NCBI GenBank assembly: GCA_944989445.1
Contig: CALYLW010000432.1
Span: 438,169 to 502,168 of the forward strand
Source: Ampullaceana balthica
Taxonomy: Eukaryota > Mollusca > Gastropoda > Lymnaeidae
DNA length: 64,000 bases
Direction of reading: 5' to 3'
In this document: positions 46,001 through 53,400 of the stretch, piece after piece
Numbering within the stretch: position 1 is the stretch's first letter
Layout: each line of letters begins with the position of its first letter
The notes under the pieces: model-generated
Databases searched by the model: none
Seen by the model: the letters and a program-made list of their open reading frames with translations, nothing else
Told to the model about the DNA's origin: nothing
Made by a program: the position numbers and the translations under genes

Positions 46001-46436
46001 TATTGATAAAAATGTGCCGTTTTGACATCAATAGTAGATATTAATTTAAATATTAAGGGTGAAAAGTACAAAGTAGCTATTTCTTCGCAAATTCTTAATT
46101 CAATGAAGTATCTAATTTGAAGATCCTTTCAAACGTCTTGAATGAACGTAACTTGTTTCAGATTCTCATTTACGCAAGGCTTTTGTCATCATTGCCAAAC
46201 ACCCTCGGGCAGTCTTACAATGGAAGCAACTGGCCAGGTTTCTGGGCGTGGATGACAATGACGTCAGGTACATCGAGGCCAGCAAGGACACGACCCCAGA
46301 ACGTTGTGTGTCCAGTCTGGAACTGTGGAAGGACATCAATACTGACACAGCAACTGTCTCCCTACTGGCCAACAAGCTACGGCAATGCCGATACCGGAAG
46401 TTAGCAAGTAAGACTCATACGCATGCCCCCTTATAA
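30053..46436 (+). CDS. DTHD1: DTHD1-like death-domain protein, 17 exons
   Basis: Exons: 30053-34075 (ATG 30126), 35575-35840, 36409-36656, 37482-37663, 38089-38284, 38587-38727, 39272-39454, 40511-40602, 40975-41150, 41875-42010, 42416-42586, 42998-43165, 44079-44286, 44595-44652, 44797-44996, 45229-45337, 46162-46436. All junctions are GT/AG and phases match; the coding total is 6,756 nt, a multiple of 3. Order of parts: ~1,300-residue disordered repeat region; helical and coiled-coil region; ZU5-like region (KGGKVLSSADSRVTL...QVDPNLVAAL); middle/UPA-like region; death domain (LENSDWRKLAQLLNV...) followed by RSDLAEEL; second death-fold domain. The RSDLAEEL and VDPNLVAAL blocks and the domain order match what I know of vertebrate DTHD1, a poorly characterised protein of under 1,000 residues. 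The long N-terminus and second death domain are extra. Exon 1 has three apparent frameshifts. Confidence 0.85.
30351..30506 (+). repeat. Coding repeat, 39 nt x 4
   Basis: Four nearly identical copies of the 13-residue unit DDPVLDSKVRDVS. The third-position differences are minimal, so the expansion is recent. Confidence 0.95.
31200..31730 (+). repeat. Coding repeat, 48 nt x 11
   Basis: Eleven diverged 16-residue units of the form ADIGLTDPSTRVAGPS. Substitutions are mostly within the linker (RVAGP, CESGP, IYD), while D-I-G/E-L and D-P-x-T are kept. Confidence 0.93.
32349..32351 (+). other. Frameshift 1 in exon 1 (CCC)
   Basis: Before this point the frame beginning at 30126 is open; it then stops at TAG 32391-32393. 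Dropping one C of the CCC run would continue the repeat pattern as KSPSESKQSDAK. This fits a single-base insertion or a sequencing error. Confidence 0.75.
32796..32800 (+). other. Frameshift 2 in exon 1 (AAAAA)
   Basis: The second frame stops at TGA 32824-32826. One A fewer in the A5 run would continue with CSIQSEAKSTNAKS, consistent with the repeat family. Confidence 0.7.
33242..33244 (+). other. Frameshift 3 in exon 1 (CCC)
   Basis: The third frame stops at TAG 33254-33256. One C fewer would join it to the frame ...RGSPQSSISEYDRAIST that runs to the exon 1 donor. Confidence 0.7.
34433..35430. repeat. 59-bp minisatellite in intron 1, 17 copies
   Basis: Unit starts ATGCACTGATCCATGACACT and ends in GTGTTCACTGATAGAT. 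The main variant is GTTCACTGG versus GTTTACTGG; three consecutive copies near 35169-35288 read GGTAACGG and lack one A. Confidence 0.96.
35575..35840 (+). CDS. DTHD1: DTHD1-like exon 2
   Basis: Acceptor TTGCATAG ends at 35574; donor GATG|GTAAGT at 35841. Enters by completing AA|G, ends in phase 1. Encodes a helical-looking segment (KSILTGYQSQLETQRF ... IKNITNQICGLLATN) with no domain I recognise. Confidence 0.88.
36409..36656 (+). CDS. DTHD1: DTHD1-like exon 3: Ala-rich coiled coil
   Basis: Acceptor ATTTGCAG ends at 36408; donor GAAGAG|GTGGGC at 36657, phase 0. Encodes a long Ala/Glu/Arg-rich helix (SARATADALAAHENANHAQL ... VKRAETARRVEMDRRHEE). The donor is the first copy of a 22-bp tandem repeat. 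Confidence 0.88.
36654..37030. repeat. 22-bp minisatellite starting at the exon 3 donor, 17 copies
   Basis: Unit GAGGTGGGCGGTGTGTCTTT plus CT. Its first GAG is the last codon of exon 3 and its GTGGGC is the donor, so the same donor sequence is repeated 17 times. Read through, the first unit encodes EVGGVSF and a stop. Confidence 0.96.
37240..37412. repeat. ~21-bp repeats in intron 3, ~8 copies
   Basis: Diverged copies of a unit close to GGTCCCAGGTGTAATAAATA plus one base. Confidence 0.85.
37482..37663 (+). CDS. DTHD1: DTHD1-like exon 4: charged coiled coil
   Basis: Acceptor TTTAAAG ends at 37481; donor TTTAT|GTATGT at 37664, phase 2. Encodes a charged helix (RKRQEEQRQLEEEERRREEE) and an acidic linker ending NPDNWPRF. 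Confidence 0.85.
38089..38284 (+). CDS. DTHD1: DTHD1-like exon 5
   Basis: Acceptor GTAATTAG ends at 38088; donor ATCAAA|GTAAGA at 38285, phase 0. Encodes GVILRTPEGIIERDDMSV and CLPLGEAEELISNIMLL, the start of the ZU5-type beta region. Confidence 0.87.
38587..38727 (+). CDS. DTHD1: DTHD1-like exon 6
   Basis: Acceptor TTCTCAG ends at 38586; donor ATCAAG|GTAATT at 38728. It is 141 nt, phase 0 at both ends. Encodes SERMVIAIPHCAPRIHPGRE and VVKLVTSEGRLMTLPATDV. Confidence 0.88.
38722..38805. repeat. 20-bp repeat starting at the exon 6 donor, ~4 copies
   Basis: Diverged copies of ATCAAGGTAATTGTGTTCCA in tandem. The first holds the real exon/intron junction; later copies hold AAGGTAGT (about 38766) and ATGGTAAT (about 38786), which are alternative donors. 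Confidence 0.8.
39272..39454 (+). CDS. DTHD1: DTHD1-like exon 7: ZU5 core
   Basis: Acceptor TTGTCAG ends at 39271; donor CTCGAG|GTAAGT at 39455. It is 183 nt, phase 0. Encodes FVEVKTKVFGIIAVFLRLKK and KGGKVLSSADSRVTLACQSG, the GG...DS.V.L pattern of ZU5-like domains. Confidence 0.88.
39404..39585. repeat. Triplicated exon 7 end with donor
   Basis: The last ~50 nt of exon 7 plus its donor (TTACTTTAG ... CAACAATAACACGAG ... GAGGTAAGT) recur twice in the intron, as TTACTTTAGTCTGCCAGGCA...GGAGGTAAGT and TTACTTTAGTGTACCAGGCA...GGAGGTAAGT. The third copy keeps GACAATAACACAAGTTTTAC. Three strong donors thus lie at 39455, 39508 and 39580. Confidence 0.9.
39695..40436 (+). mobile_element. hAT element remnant with transposase C-terminus
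   Basis: Starts TAAGGATGCGGAAATTAACG and ends ...CGCTAACAGCCCTA, flanked by a perfect 8-bp duplication AAAATAAC (39687-39694 and 40437-40444). Near 40100-40290 the + strand reads, across stops, WKMNEHRYPIMSFLVKTV, then CIPVTSDACE and LFSSAGYIVN, the hATC dimerisation region of hAT transposases (LA..YL.IPATSA.SER.FS.AG.IV in intact members). It lies in intron 7 and is inactive. Confidence 0.88.
40511..40602 (+). CDS. DTHD1: DTHD1-like exon 8
   Basis: Acceptor TTTCTCTCAG ends at 40510; donor ATCAC|GTAAGT at 40603, phase 2. Encodes VQQVDPNLVAALKVKMSAEC, a block conserved in DTHD1 proteins. Confidence 0.9.
40975..41150 (+). CDS. DTHD1: DTHD1-like exon 9
   Basis: Acceptor TTTTACAG ends at 40974; donor GAGAAG|GTCAGC at 41151, phase 1. 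Encodes SVPFSSPLTITLPVPSNPAL followed by a basic, disordered linker. Confidence 0.85.
41250..41400 (+). mobile_element. LINE ORF2 C-terminal fragment
   Basis: Encodes LAAAQNRHMWRSLSVDESMR and SPNDRNGHGTDD, followed by a GAT/TGA-rich tail. A related copy lies inverted at about 45815-45965. Both resemble the end of a LINE reverse-transcriptase ORF with a short microsatellite tail; the rest is missing. Confidence 0.65.
41875..42010 (+). CDS. DTHD1: DTHD1-like exon 10
   Basis: Acceptor TTTTGCCAG ends at 41874; donor TCCAA|GTAGGT at 42011, phase 2. Encodes DVAPQDEIHLLRKESDGRWC and DVTTFDISHNFSK. Confidence 0.88.
42416..42586 (+). CDS. DTHD1: DTHD1-like exon 11
   Basis: Acceptor GTTGAACAG ends at 42415; donor GAAAG|GTTGGA at 42587, phase 2. 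Encodes LVIIRTTVEVTSTQAEKIVR and VCVIM-type beta strands (KPICVIMRQMSDEPSNVMVT). Confidence 0.87.
42998..43165 (+). CDS. DTHD1: DTHD1-like exon 12
   Basis: Acceptor TCTGTCACAG ends at 42997; donor TTCAA|GTAACC at 43166, phase 2. Encodes EGQRLELRFRGNLTLLDQDV, a block I associate with the middle of DTHD1 (UPA-like region). Confidence 0.88.
43944..44078. repeat. 27-bp repeat ending at the exon 13 acceptor, 5 copies
   Basis: Five copies of AGTATCATAAGTAACATGCT plus ATTCCAA. The last copy reads ATTTCAG at its end, and that AG (44077-44078) is the acceptor of exon 13. A one- or two-base difference separates the working acceptor from the repeat consensus. Confidence 0.92.
44079..44286 (+). CDS. DTHD1: DTHD1-like exon 13
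   Basis: Acceptor CTATTTCAG ends at 44078; donor CCAAAA|GTAAGA at 44287, phase 0. Encodes LKFRVSELDKFAQRGFRSYR and GFCQIYTRGKIKKP, then an acidic stretch and LLCEHLIILPK. Confidence 0.88.
44595..44652 (+). CDS. DTHD1: DTHD1-like exon 14 (58 nt)
   Basis: Acceptor GCCCTTAG ends at 44594; donor AGAGGAG|GTAATC at 44653, phase 1. Encodes the linker PDPETPRPLNVAPVVFSRG before the death domain. Confidence 0.8.
44797..44996 (+). CDS. DTHD1: DTHD1-like exon 15: death domain 1
   Basis: Acceptor CCTGCCAG ends at 44796; donor GACAGG|GTCAAC at 44997, phase 0. Encodes LLKFLSTHLENSDWRKLAQL ... IHQTIYDMLVTWSKRLPRS, the helix 1-5 pattern of a death domain with the expected W in W.KLA and a W near helix 5. 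Confidence 0.9.
45229..45337 (+). CDS. DTHD1: DTHD1-like exon 16: end of death domain 1
   Basis: Acceptor AATTTCAG ends at 45228; donor TCAAAG|GTGCGG at 45338, phase 1. Encodes MLSHALSCIQRSDLAEELIA, the last death-domain helix; RSDLAEEL is typical of DTHD1. Confidence 0.88.
45815..45965 (-). mobile_element. LINE ORF2 C-terminal fragment, inverted copy
   Basis: On the minus strand it encodes TGRAQDRQMWRSLSVDVSMR and then a TGA stop followed by a (TGA)n tail that appears as CATCATCATC on the + strand. It is related to the + strand copy at 41250-41400; the pair brackets exons 10-16. Confidence 0.65.
46162..46436 (+). CDS. DTHD1: DTHD1-like exon 17: death-fold domain 2 and stop
   Basis: Acceptor TTGTTTCAG ends at 46161. 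Encodes LRKAFVIIAKHPRAVLQWKQ, LARFLGVDDNDVRYIEASKD and a final helix LANKLRQCRYRKLAS, a second death-fold domain. I end it at TAA 46434-46436 (SKTHTHAPL). A donor AGCAA|GTAAGA at 46408 could instead splice to one more exon, which I could not find. Confidence 0.85.
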
Positions 46437-47085
46437 CTTTCCACTAAGCAAAGATAACGTAGAGAGACGTTCATGCCTTTAATCATATGATGTTATTAAA
46501 AGCATTTTGAAATTCTGTCTTATGCTATTTTTCCATTTCATTATTTGTGTATGATTAAGTCAGTTACCTAAGGTAACAATAATGAATTGTAGGTGTTAAT
46601 GATGAACATAGATCATTAACAGTGTAAAAGTTTTGATAGCTTAAAGTTCTTTTCGTTTTCGGACAATATATATTTAGTTAAATTTTTACATACAATTAAT
46701 AGGCTTTATATTTTTTTAAATATTGCTTTAACAATCGATTATAAACACCTTTTGTAACATCATCAATACTTCCCCAGGAGAAATTGAATGCATGAGTTAG
46801 AGAAAAATAAATCCAAGTGATTGATCTGAACATTTGCCAACAACGTCTACAGACTGCAGCCCAAAAAAATGGATAACTTGATACTCCATCATATAAACCA
46901 TTGATGATCAAATAGAAAAATTTTCACACGTTAACAAAAGAGAGATAGAATAATATATTAAAATAGAAAAGAAGGTTTTATTTCAGCATAAAAAAGTATG
47001 AAAACTCACAAATAATGAATATTGAGATATAATTTGCTTTTTTTATGACAATAATTTATGATGTTATTTCAAGAGTAAAATCGCG
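46437..47085. other. 3' flank of the DTHD1-like gene
   Basis: AT-rich; AATAAA at 46806-46811 is a possible poly(A) signal. No gene recognised. Confidence 0.4.
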
Positions 47086-47403
47086 GTTTAAAAGCTTACA
47101 AACAATAATTTTAAGACACAAGCTTACAGACAATAATTTTAAGACACAAGCCTAAAAACAATAGTTTTAAGACACAAGCTTACAAACAATAATTTTAAGA
47201 CACAAGCTTACAAATAATAATTTTAAGACACAAGCCTACAAACAATAGTTTTAAGACACAAGCTTACAAACAATAATTTTAAGACACAAGCCTACAAACA
47301 ATAGTTTTAAGACACAAGCTTACAAACAATAATTTTAAGACACAAGCCTACAAACAATAATTTTAAGACACAAGCTTACAAACAATAATTTTAAGACACA
47401 AGT
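47086..47403. repeat. 28-bp minisatellite, ~11 copies
   Basis: Unit TTTTAAGACACAAGCTTACA plus AACAATAA. The main variants are AAGCTT versus AAGCCT and AATAATT versus AATAGTT, which alternate in places as a two-unit repeat. Confidence 0.95.
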
Positions 47404-47639
47404 TGTTCCACTGAGTGGTGAACTCTGCATTGTAATTCATGTCTTACAATATCGACTTTAAAAGTGTCTACACATACTCATTTGCTCATAGAAGTTAAAC
47501 TATGGCTGACTAATAGTTTAGACGACAAACAATCGACAATGAAGCGTGCGTATAATTCTTTAATAAAAATGATACGTTTTTAATATTTAAAATTATTGTT
47601 AACATTTAAAAACAAAAAAAATTACATGTAGAGATTTGT
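47404..47639. other. Intergenic, no gene
   Basis: Nothing recognised. Confidence 0.5.
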
Positions 47640-47647
47640 GTCAAAAA

Positions 47648-47812
47648 CAGAGGCGTAACTGAGCTTTTTGACGCCCCTGGCTAATTTATTTTTGGCCCCC
47701 TTTATTTAATTAAAAATTTAAAAAAATTAGAGATTTAGCTGCGCCCTTTTGAACTGGCGCAGTCAGGCGCCCTTGGCAGCTGCCCCAAAGCCAAGCCGTT
47801 GTTACGCCACTG
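47648..47812. mobile_element. 165-bp MITE, hAT-like
   Basis: Inverted ends CAGAGGCGTAAC (left) and CAGTGGCGTAAC (right end read on the minus strand). Flanks GTCAAAAA (47640-47647) and GTAAAAAA (47813-47820) agree at 7 of 8 positions. The interior is rich in GCGCCC and has no coding capacity. Confidence 0.75.
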
Positions 47813-48454
47813 GTAAAAAAATATCTGATTTGTTGTAATCTTAGTACCACTGTAATTGGTTTGATTGATTACTGCCAGAGCAATATTTTAGTTTTAAATA
47901 TGTTAAATTATTTGTATGTGTGTCGGTACGAGATTGAGTGAGTGACAGATTAACGCTGGTTTGACCACACCAAATGACAATCATGTTTGTACAATTTATC
48001 GTGACCACAGAAACACTGAGGTATGAAACAAAAAACTGCCGTGCTATTGTTAAATTATCTTAAGTCTTAAATGCCTGTGATATGTTCATAAATGAAACCT
48101 GTATTTGTCTCATTAAAAATAAAAATGATGATTGACCTGTTTCCTTTGAGTTGCTCTATTATACGTATGTGATGATGACTTTTACATGAGGCACACATTT
48201 AAGGATTTTATGACACAATTTGTACTTCAACCTATTCACTTCTAAGTTTTAATAATGATAATCCAACAAGTTTATAACCAGATTAAGATAAAATAGGTTC
48301 TGTGTCAAAAGATAGTGGTAGGAATAAGGTAGCTACTTTCTTTACACATACAGTTAACTTTATAAACATACGTTTATATGGTGCGCCCTGTCAACTGTAA
48401 AGTAAAAGAGATCAAGGAACATCAATTTATATTTCAAGTTCATATTAAAATATT

Positions 48455-49069
48455 TAGGGCTGTTAACGATTAATTTAAATTTAATCTTAAACTTTTGAAA
48501 AATTAACGACTAATTTTATGAATGAATCGTTAATTTCGATTAAAGCCAAAAATTAAAAATAGTGACGTCATTAAACTGACAATCTCAAGGGAAGTAACAT
48601 AAGCAAGTAATTGACATTTTTTGTTTTATTGAGTTATTTCCCCTGTCTAATATATTTGCTCTGAAGGTGGTACGTCAGCGATGTATTTGATCCCCTAAAA
48701 GCAAATTGTGATCACAGTAAACTTTTTCACCATCTTCTACTTTGCCATCCGCAGTTAGCTTAAAAACAAAATGTTTGCTCAACTTTTTTGTTTATATCCT
48801 TAAATTTAACTATGCTGAAGCTGTCATCTTCACGTTAACATAAATTAATAAATTATCATAATACGCGGGAGAAGTTTGTACGTTAAAAAATAAATAAATT
48901 ATTATTAATTTTTAATAATTAATTATTTTTTTAATAAATTAAAAAATAAATAAATATTGTCTTAAATTGTAATCGAATTTTCATCGATTAAAATTATTTT
49001 AATCGATATTTAATCTATAACATTTTTAGCAATTAATCAAGAAATTAATCTTTCATTTCCGCAGCCTTA
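48455..49069 (-). mobile_element. hAT element remnant with BED-finger part
   Basis: Same family as the element at 39695, inverted: it starts TAGGGCTGTTAACGATTAAT on the + strand and ends ...CGCAGCCTTA. On the minus strand, near 48620-48790, it reads KHFVFKLTADGKVEDGEKVY and, after a frameshift, RGSNTSLTYHLQSKY, the BED zinc-finger region of a hAT transposase. Flanks AAAATATT and TAAATATA agree at 6 of 8 positions. The C-terminal half is absent here. Confidence 0.85.
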
Positions 49070-50431
49070 TAAATATATAACATTAATTGTAACAGGAATA
49101 ATTTAAAGATGATCAGGGAGGAAACAGATTGTGAACATATTTGTGATTGGTGGAGGAGGAGGTGAGGGGGAAAACGTATGAATTGATTTGCTCTAGTTTC
49201 TATTATCTTAACCTATCCCTGGTGTATCAATGCAGGCAAGTAGAGCCATAACTGCCTACAAATACTTTGGCTTGTGTTAGTATCCCATGAAATTGGACGG
49301 TGATAGCTTTGATCTCTAACTCAAGTCTAAACATATTGTGTGCAACTATTTCATTGACACAGCTGGAACCTATGTATTTTTATTTAGTGTTTACTTCCCT
49401 TGCATTAGTGGCCCCACTGAACAACGTTTGAACAACACTCACAGGCTTATTCATGTGTATATGCACACAAAATATTTGGTTATCTTTTTTCATATTGGAC
49501 TCCACTGTTTAGATATGTATTCAAAATTCAAGAGTACTGCAAATGATTAGAGCCCCATAAAATTCAACCATGTGCATACCAAACACAGGAGTCATTGTTT
49601 GGGGCTCCAGTAGTTCTTTCGTATGTCACAAAAGCCGTGAACGTATCGACATGTTAATGTTGAAGGCACTGACTGACAGCCCAACTGTTGGAACACTTTC
49701 CCACGGCCTATGATTTCACGCTCTGATAATGCAACACACCATTCAATCGTTGTTTACTCTCTATATCCTGGTGTGCCTTATGGTTGTGCCTCCATTGAAA
49801 GGTAAAAAATGGCGTAGGGCGTGCACAGTGCAAGACGTGTTTGTGGTGTGTTGTGTTGCCTAATCTTACTCAATAATATAATTTGATATTCAGGAACAGG
49901 TTTACGAAAATAATTTTAATGAAATCATGAGCCAAGATGAAAGATAACAATGTTTAAATGTGCCATTTTTAACATGTAAACAGTTAGTTACCGTACAAGT
50001 TGTTATATTAAACTCTCAAAGTTATTAAAATTAATCTCAGGAATGGTGAACAATTAAAAGAATTTTATTAAATTTTAATTTTTGTGCTTTTGTTTAAATA
50101 ACTGTGAAGTTTTCTTTTTAATGTTTAGAACTATTTTCACGAAGGCTTTAAGTTTTAAATATTTCAATCAGGTTTATTTAAAAAAAAACAATTATCTCGG
50201 AGTAACAATTTTGCCGTGTGTTGGATCTTAAGTTTCTGTCAATAGTTTTAATTATTCATTGACGAGTTTATTTTCTCATCCAGGAAACCTATTTCCTATC
50301 AAAAGCCTTTTCTTAAATGTTAGCTATGGGCCCATGATTTTCTTTACTAATTTGACTCTTTTGGAATGCTGTGAGAATGTATTAAAGAAACTACAATTAT
50401 TTGGGATCTGTTTATGTATCACCTAAGCGAT
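49070..50431. other. Upstream region of the Ig-type gene
   Basis: Presumed promoter and 5' UTR of the downstream gene, but no element could be assigned. A small 70-codon ORF at 49338-49550 is not recognised. Confidence 0.4.
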
Positions 50432-50465
50432 ATGGAACATCTGTTCTACGCTCTACTTTCTACAG
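50432..50465 (+). CDS. Ig-type gene exon 1: start of signal peptide
   Basis: ATG GAA ... ending TCTACAG|GTAAAG, 34 coding nt, phase 1. The hydrophobic start joins in frame to exon 2. An alternative in-frame ATG inside the next intron (50779) would lack a sensible signal peptide. Confidence 0.7.
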
Positions 50466-53400
50466 GTAAAGTTATGTTGTCTGTCAGTGTAATTGTTAGC
50501 GCTTACAGGCAATGTATATTCAATTACAGGAATCGTCAGAGACCTTAGAAATTGAGAAAAATAGAAACCTTAATGATAAAATTTCAAACTTAATAAGCAA
50601 AACCTGTTACGAATTTAACTTTGAAATGCATGCACTTCTGTAGCTATTTGAGTCAGCCATGTTAAACAGCTATTTGAGACAGCTTTATTAGGCAACTATC
50701 GAAGGCATCTTTTTGAGACAGCTACAGCACTACGTTAGACCAGTCAGCTACACTTAAGTTAAACAATAAATTTCTTCAATGAAACTGACAAAAAATTGCA
50801 CAAATCAAGTTTTGACGTGTTTGTTGCATTGTCATAAAATTTATTTGTTTTTCATGATCTGTCTTGCAGTTATCTTGCTCACCTGCCAGACTCTAGTAGA
50901 AGCCCACAGAACGAGGCTAACAAGATCTTTATCTGAAGGTAACAAGGCTGCATTTGCCACACATTTATATAACAAAACATAATTTATTATTTACTCTTAT
51001 TCATACATATGTAAGATGCTCGACCTTCATGTGTAGAAATACTGACTTTTTTTAATGCAAACATTGTATTTATTCTACACAAATTGTAACACAATTTGAT
51101 ATTAGACAGAATGTAATTTTCTTTAATAAATCATTTACAATACTCAATAGGTTTACAATAAATTGAAAAGTGCATTCAACTTCTGATAGGTTACCTAAAA
51201 AAAATTTCAATAATGGATTTTCATTCATTATAAGATTTACAATACAAAATCGTATTTACATATTTAGACATCTATAGTCTAAATTCACACTGAAAATATC
51301 CAGCAAAGGAAGTTGTAAATTTTATATTACGTATTACAGAAAAAACTGAAGTGGTCTATTTTATAGTGAATGGTTCAAGGACACTGAATGTCAGCCCAGG
51401 CATGGACGTGTCCTTCTACTGCTACATCAACTCGGAATATCAGCAGAGAGGAGAAATCTCTGGAAATGGATTCGGCAAGATGAAGACAATCAGTTTTGAT
51501 AGAGGATCGATCCAGGTCCCTCTGATCGGAGCGTCGTGTGAGGACACGGGCCGCTACACGTGTAGGGCGTTGGGTGACGTCACCAACAACACATCGGCGC
51601 AAACCGAAGCTTATGTTCAGCTCAATGTTCCTTGTATGTTCATTAACTTGATTCAAATTACTCCCATGAATAGGTTAACGCACATAAAAATAAACGTATG
51701 TTAACTTATATATTACATTTACATGCTTTATGAAGACAGTGGATTATCATAACCCCAAACTTTATATAGTCAGCCGCACGTTTCGCGACTTTGGAACCCA
51801 TTATTACGTTCGACCATTATCTAAGAATGAGATCGTGATAATGGGATCAAATCTATCATATGTATTGTTAAAAAGAATCAACAATAACAAATTGTAAATA
51901 GATCTAACCTTCCAACATATAGCGTATAGAAATAAGAGCATCGCCCCCCCCCAACATAAACAAAAAACTGCACAAACAAAACAGTGGCAAAGCTTGAACT
52001 TCCCATCTACTATAATGACTTGAGAGACTTCCTCACGTAAGGATTTTTAAAATAACATCATAAGAATACATAAAACTTATAATCCATCTCGTTGGTACTG
52101 ATATTTAGCCCCCCCCCGATAAACTATCTTAAAATCTTACCAACCATAACAAACCAGATTTTAACGCTGACTTATTTCATCAAAAACACCTTTTAATACA
52201 AAGAAATCATTTCACACCAACAAACTTTAGGTTTTTCAAGACTCTTATTTAGGAAGGTATGTTTAGATTTTAACAATGTTCGAACATTGCTTGTCTGGCT
52301 TGGGGTTTTAATTATCATTGTTTGTCAGTCTAACATGTCACCAAGAGAACGATTTAATTTAGTTTACACGCTAAGTAGATTTTATTCTCTTCTTATAATG
52401 GGTAGTGCGGCTACGTGATTCACTAGAGAGGATGTTACGTCACTATATCACTGTCACATTTCTCCCCAGGCCCACAACACGTACTTTATCCACTGTCACA
52501 TTTCTACAACACTTACGTTACCCACTGTCACATTTCTCCCCAGGCCCACAACACTTACGTTATCCACTGTCACATTTCTCCCCAGGCCCACAACACTTAC
52601 GTTATCCACTGGAACAAGGAGCCATCCTCAGCCTACAGTCCTCGCCCAACACAAACACGATTCTCACATTAGAGGTTTATGGGTACCCGCACCCCACTTA
52701 CTTCAACCTCTCACAGGTGACCAACACGTCGCATGTGGTGGTCGAGCCTTCCAGGTACGACGTGACGTATACGGAGTGGGTCTCACCCAATGGATTGGTG
52801 GCCCTCACGTTGTTTGACAAGACCTATGAGAACACCAGCACCTACGAGCTGACTGTAGGCAGCACGGCTGGTGGCCTTGATGTCAAGTTTGTGTCTGTCA
52901 AGAAATACCCCAAAGGTGAGACTTATGTGGCAGTGGCGTGTGAGCGGTGGAGTCAGAGCGGTGGCGTGGGAGTGGTGGTGTGGGAGTGGTGGTGTGAGGG
53001 CTGTGGTGTTAGAGCGGTGGTTTGAGAGCGGTGGTGAGAGGGCGGTGGTGTGGGAGTGGTGGTGTTAGAGTGGTGGTGTTGGAGTGGTGGTGTGAGAGCG
53101 TCGGTGTGAGAGCGTAGGTGTGGGAGAGGTGGTGTGAGAGTGGTGGTGTTAGAGTGGTGGTGTGAGAGCGTAGGTGTGGGAGAGGTGGTGTGAGAGCGGT
53201 GGTGTGACAGCATAGTTGTGGGAAGCGGTGGTGTTAGAGCGGTGGTGTGGGAGTGGTGGTGTGGGAGTGGTGGTGTGAGAGCGGTGGTGTGAGAGCGTAG
53301 ATGTGGGAGCGGTGGTGTGAGAGCGGTGGTGGGGGAGGGGTGCTGTGAGAGTGGTGGTGTGGGAGCGGTGGTGTGAGAGTGGTGGTGTTAGAGAGGTGTT

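Noticed and set aside
50779..50982. ATG at 50779 as the start of the Ig-type protein
   Set aside because: It needs read-through of a good acceptor at 50869 and gives a poor leader. Splicing exon 1 (ATG 50432) to 50870 gives a standard signal peptide with matching phase.
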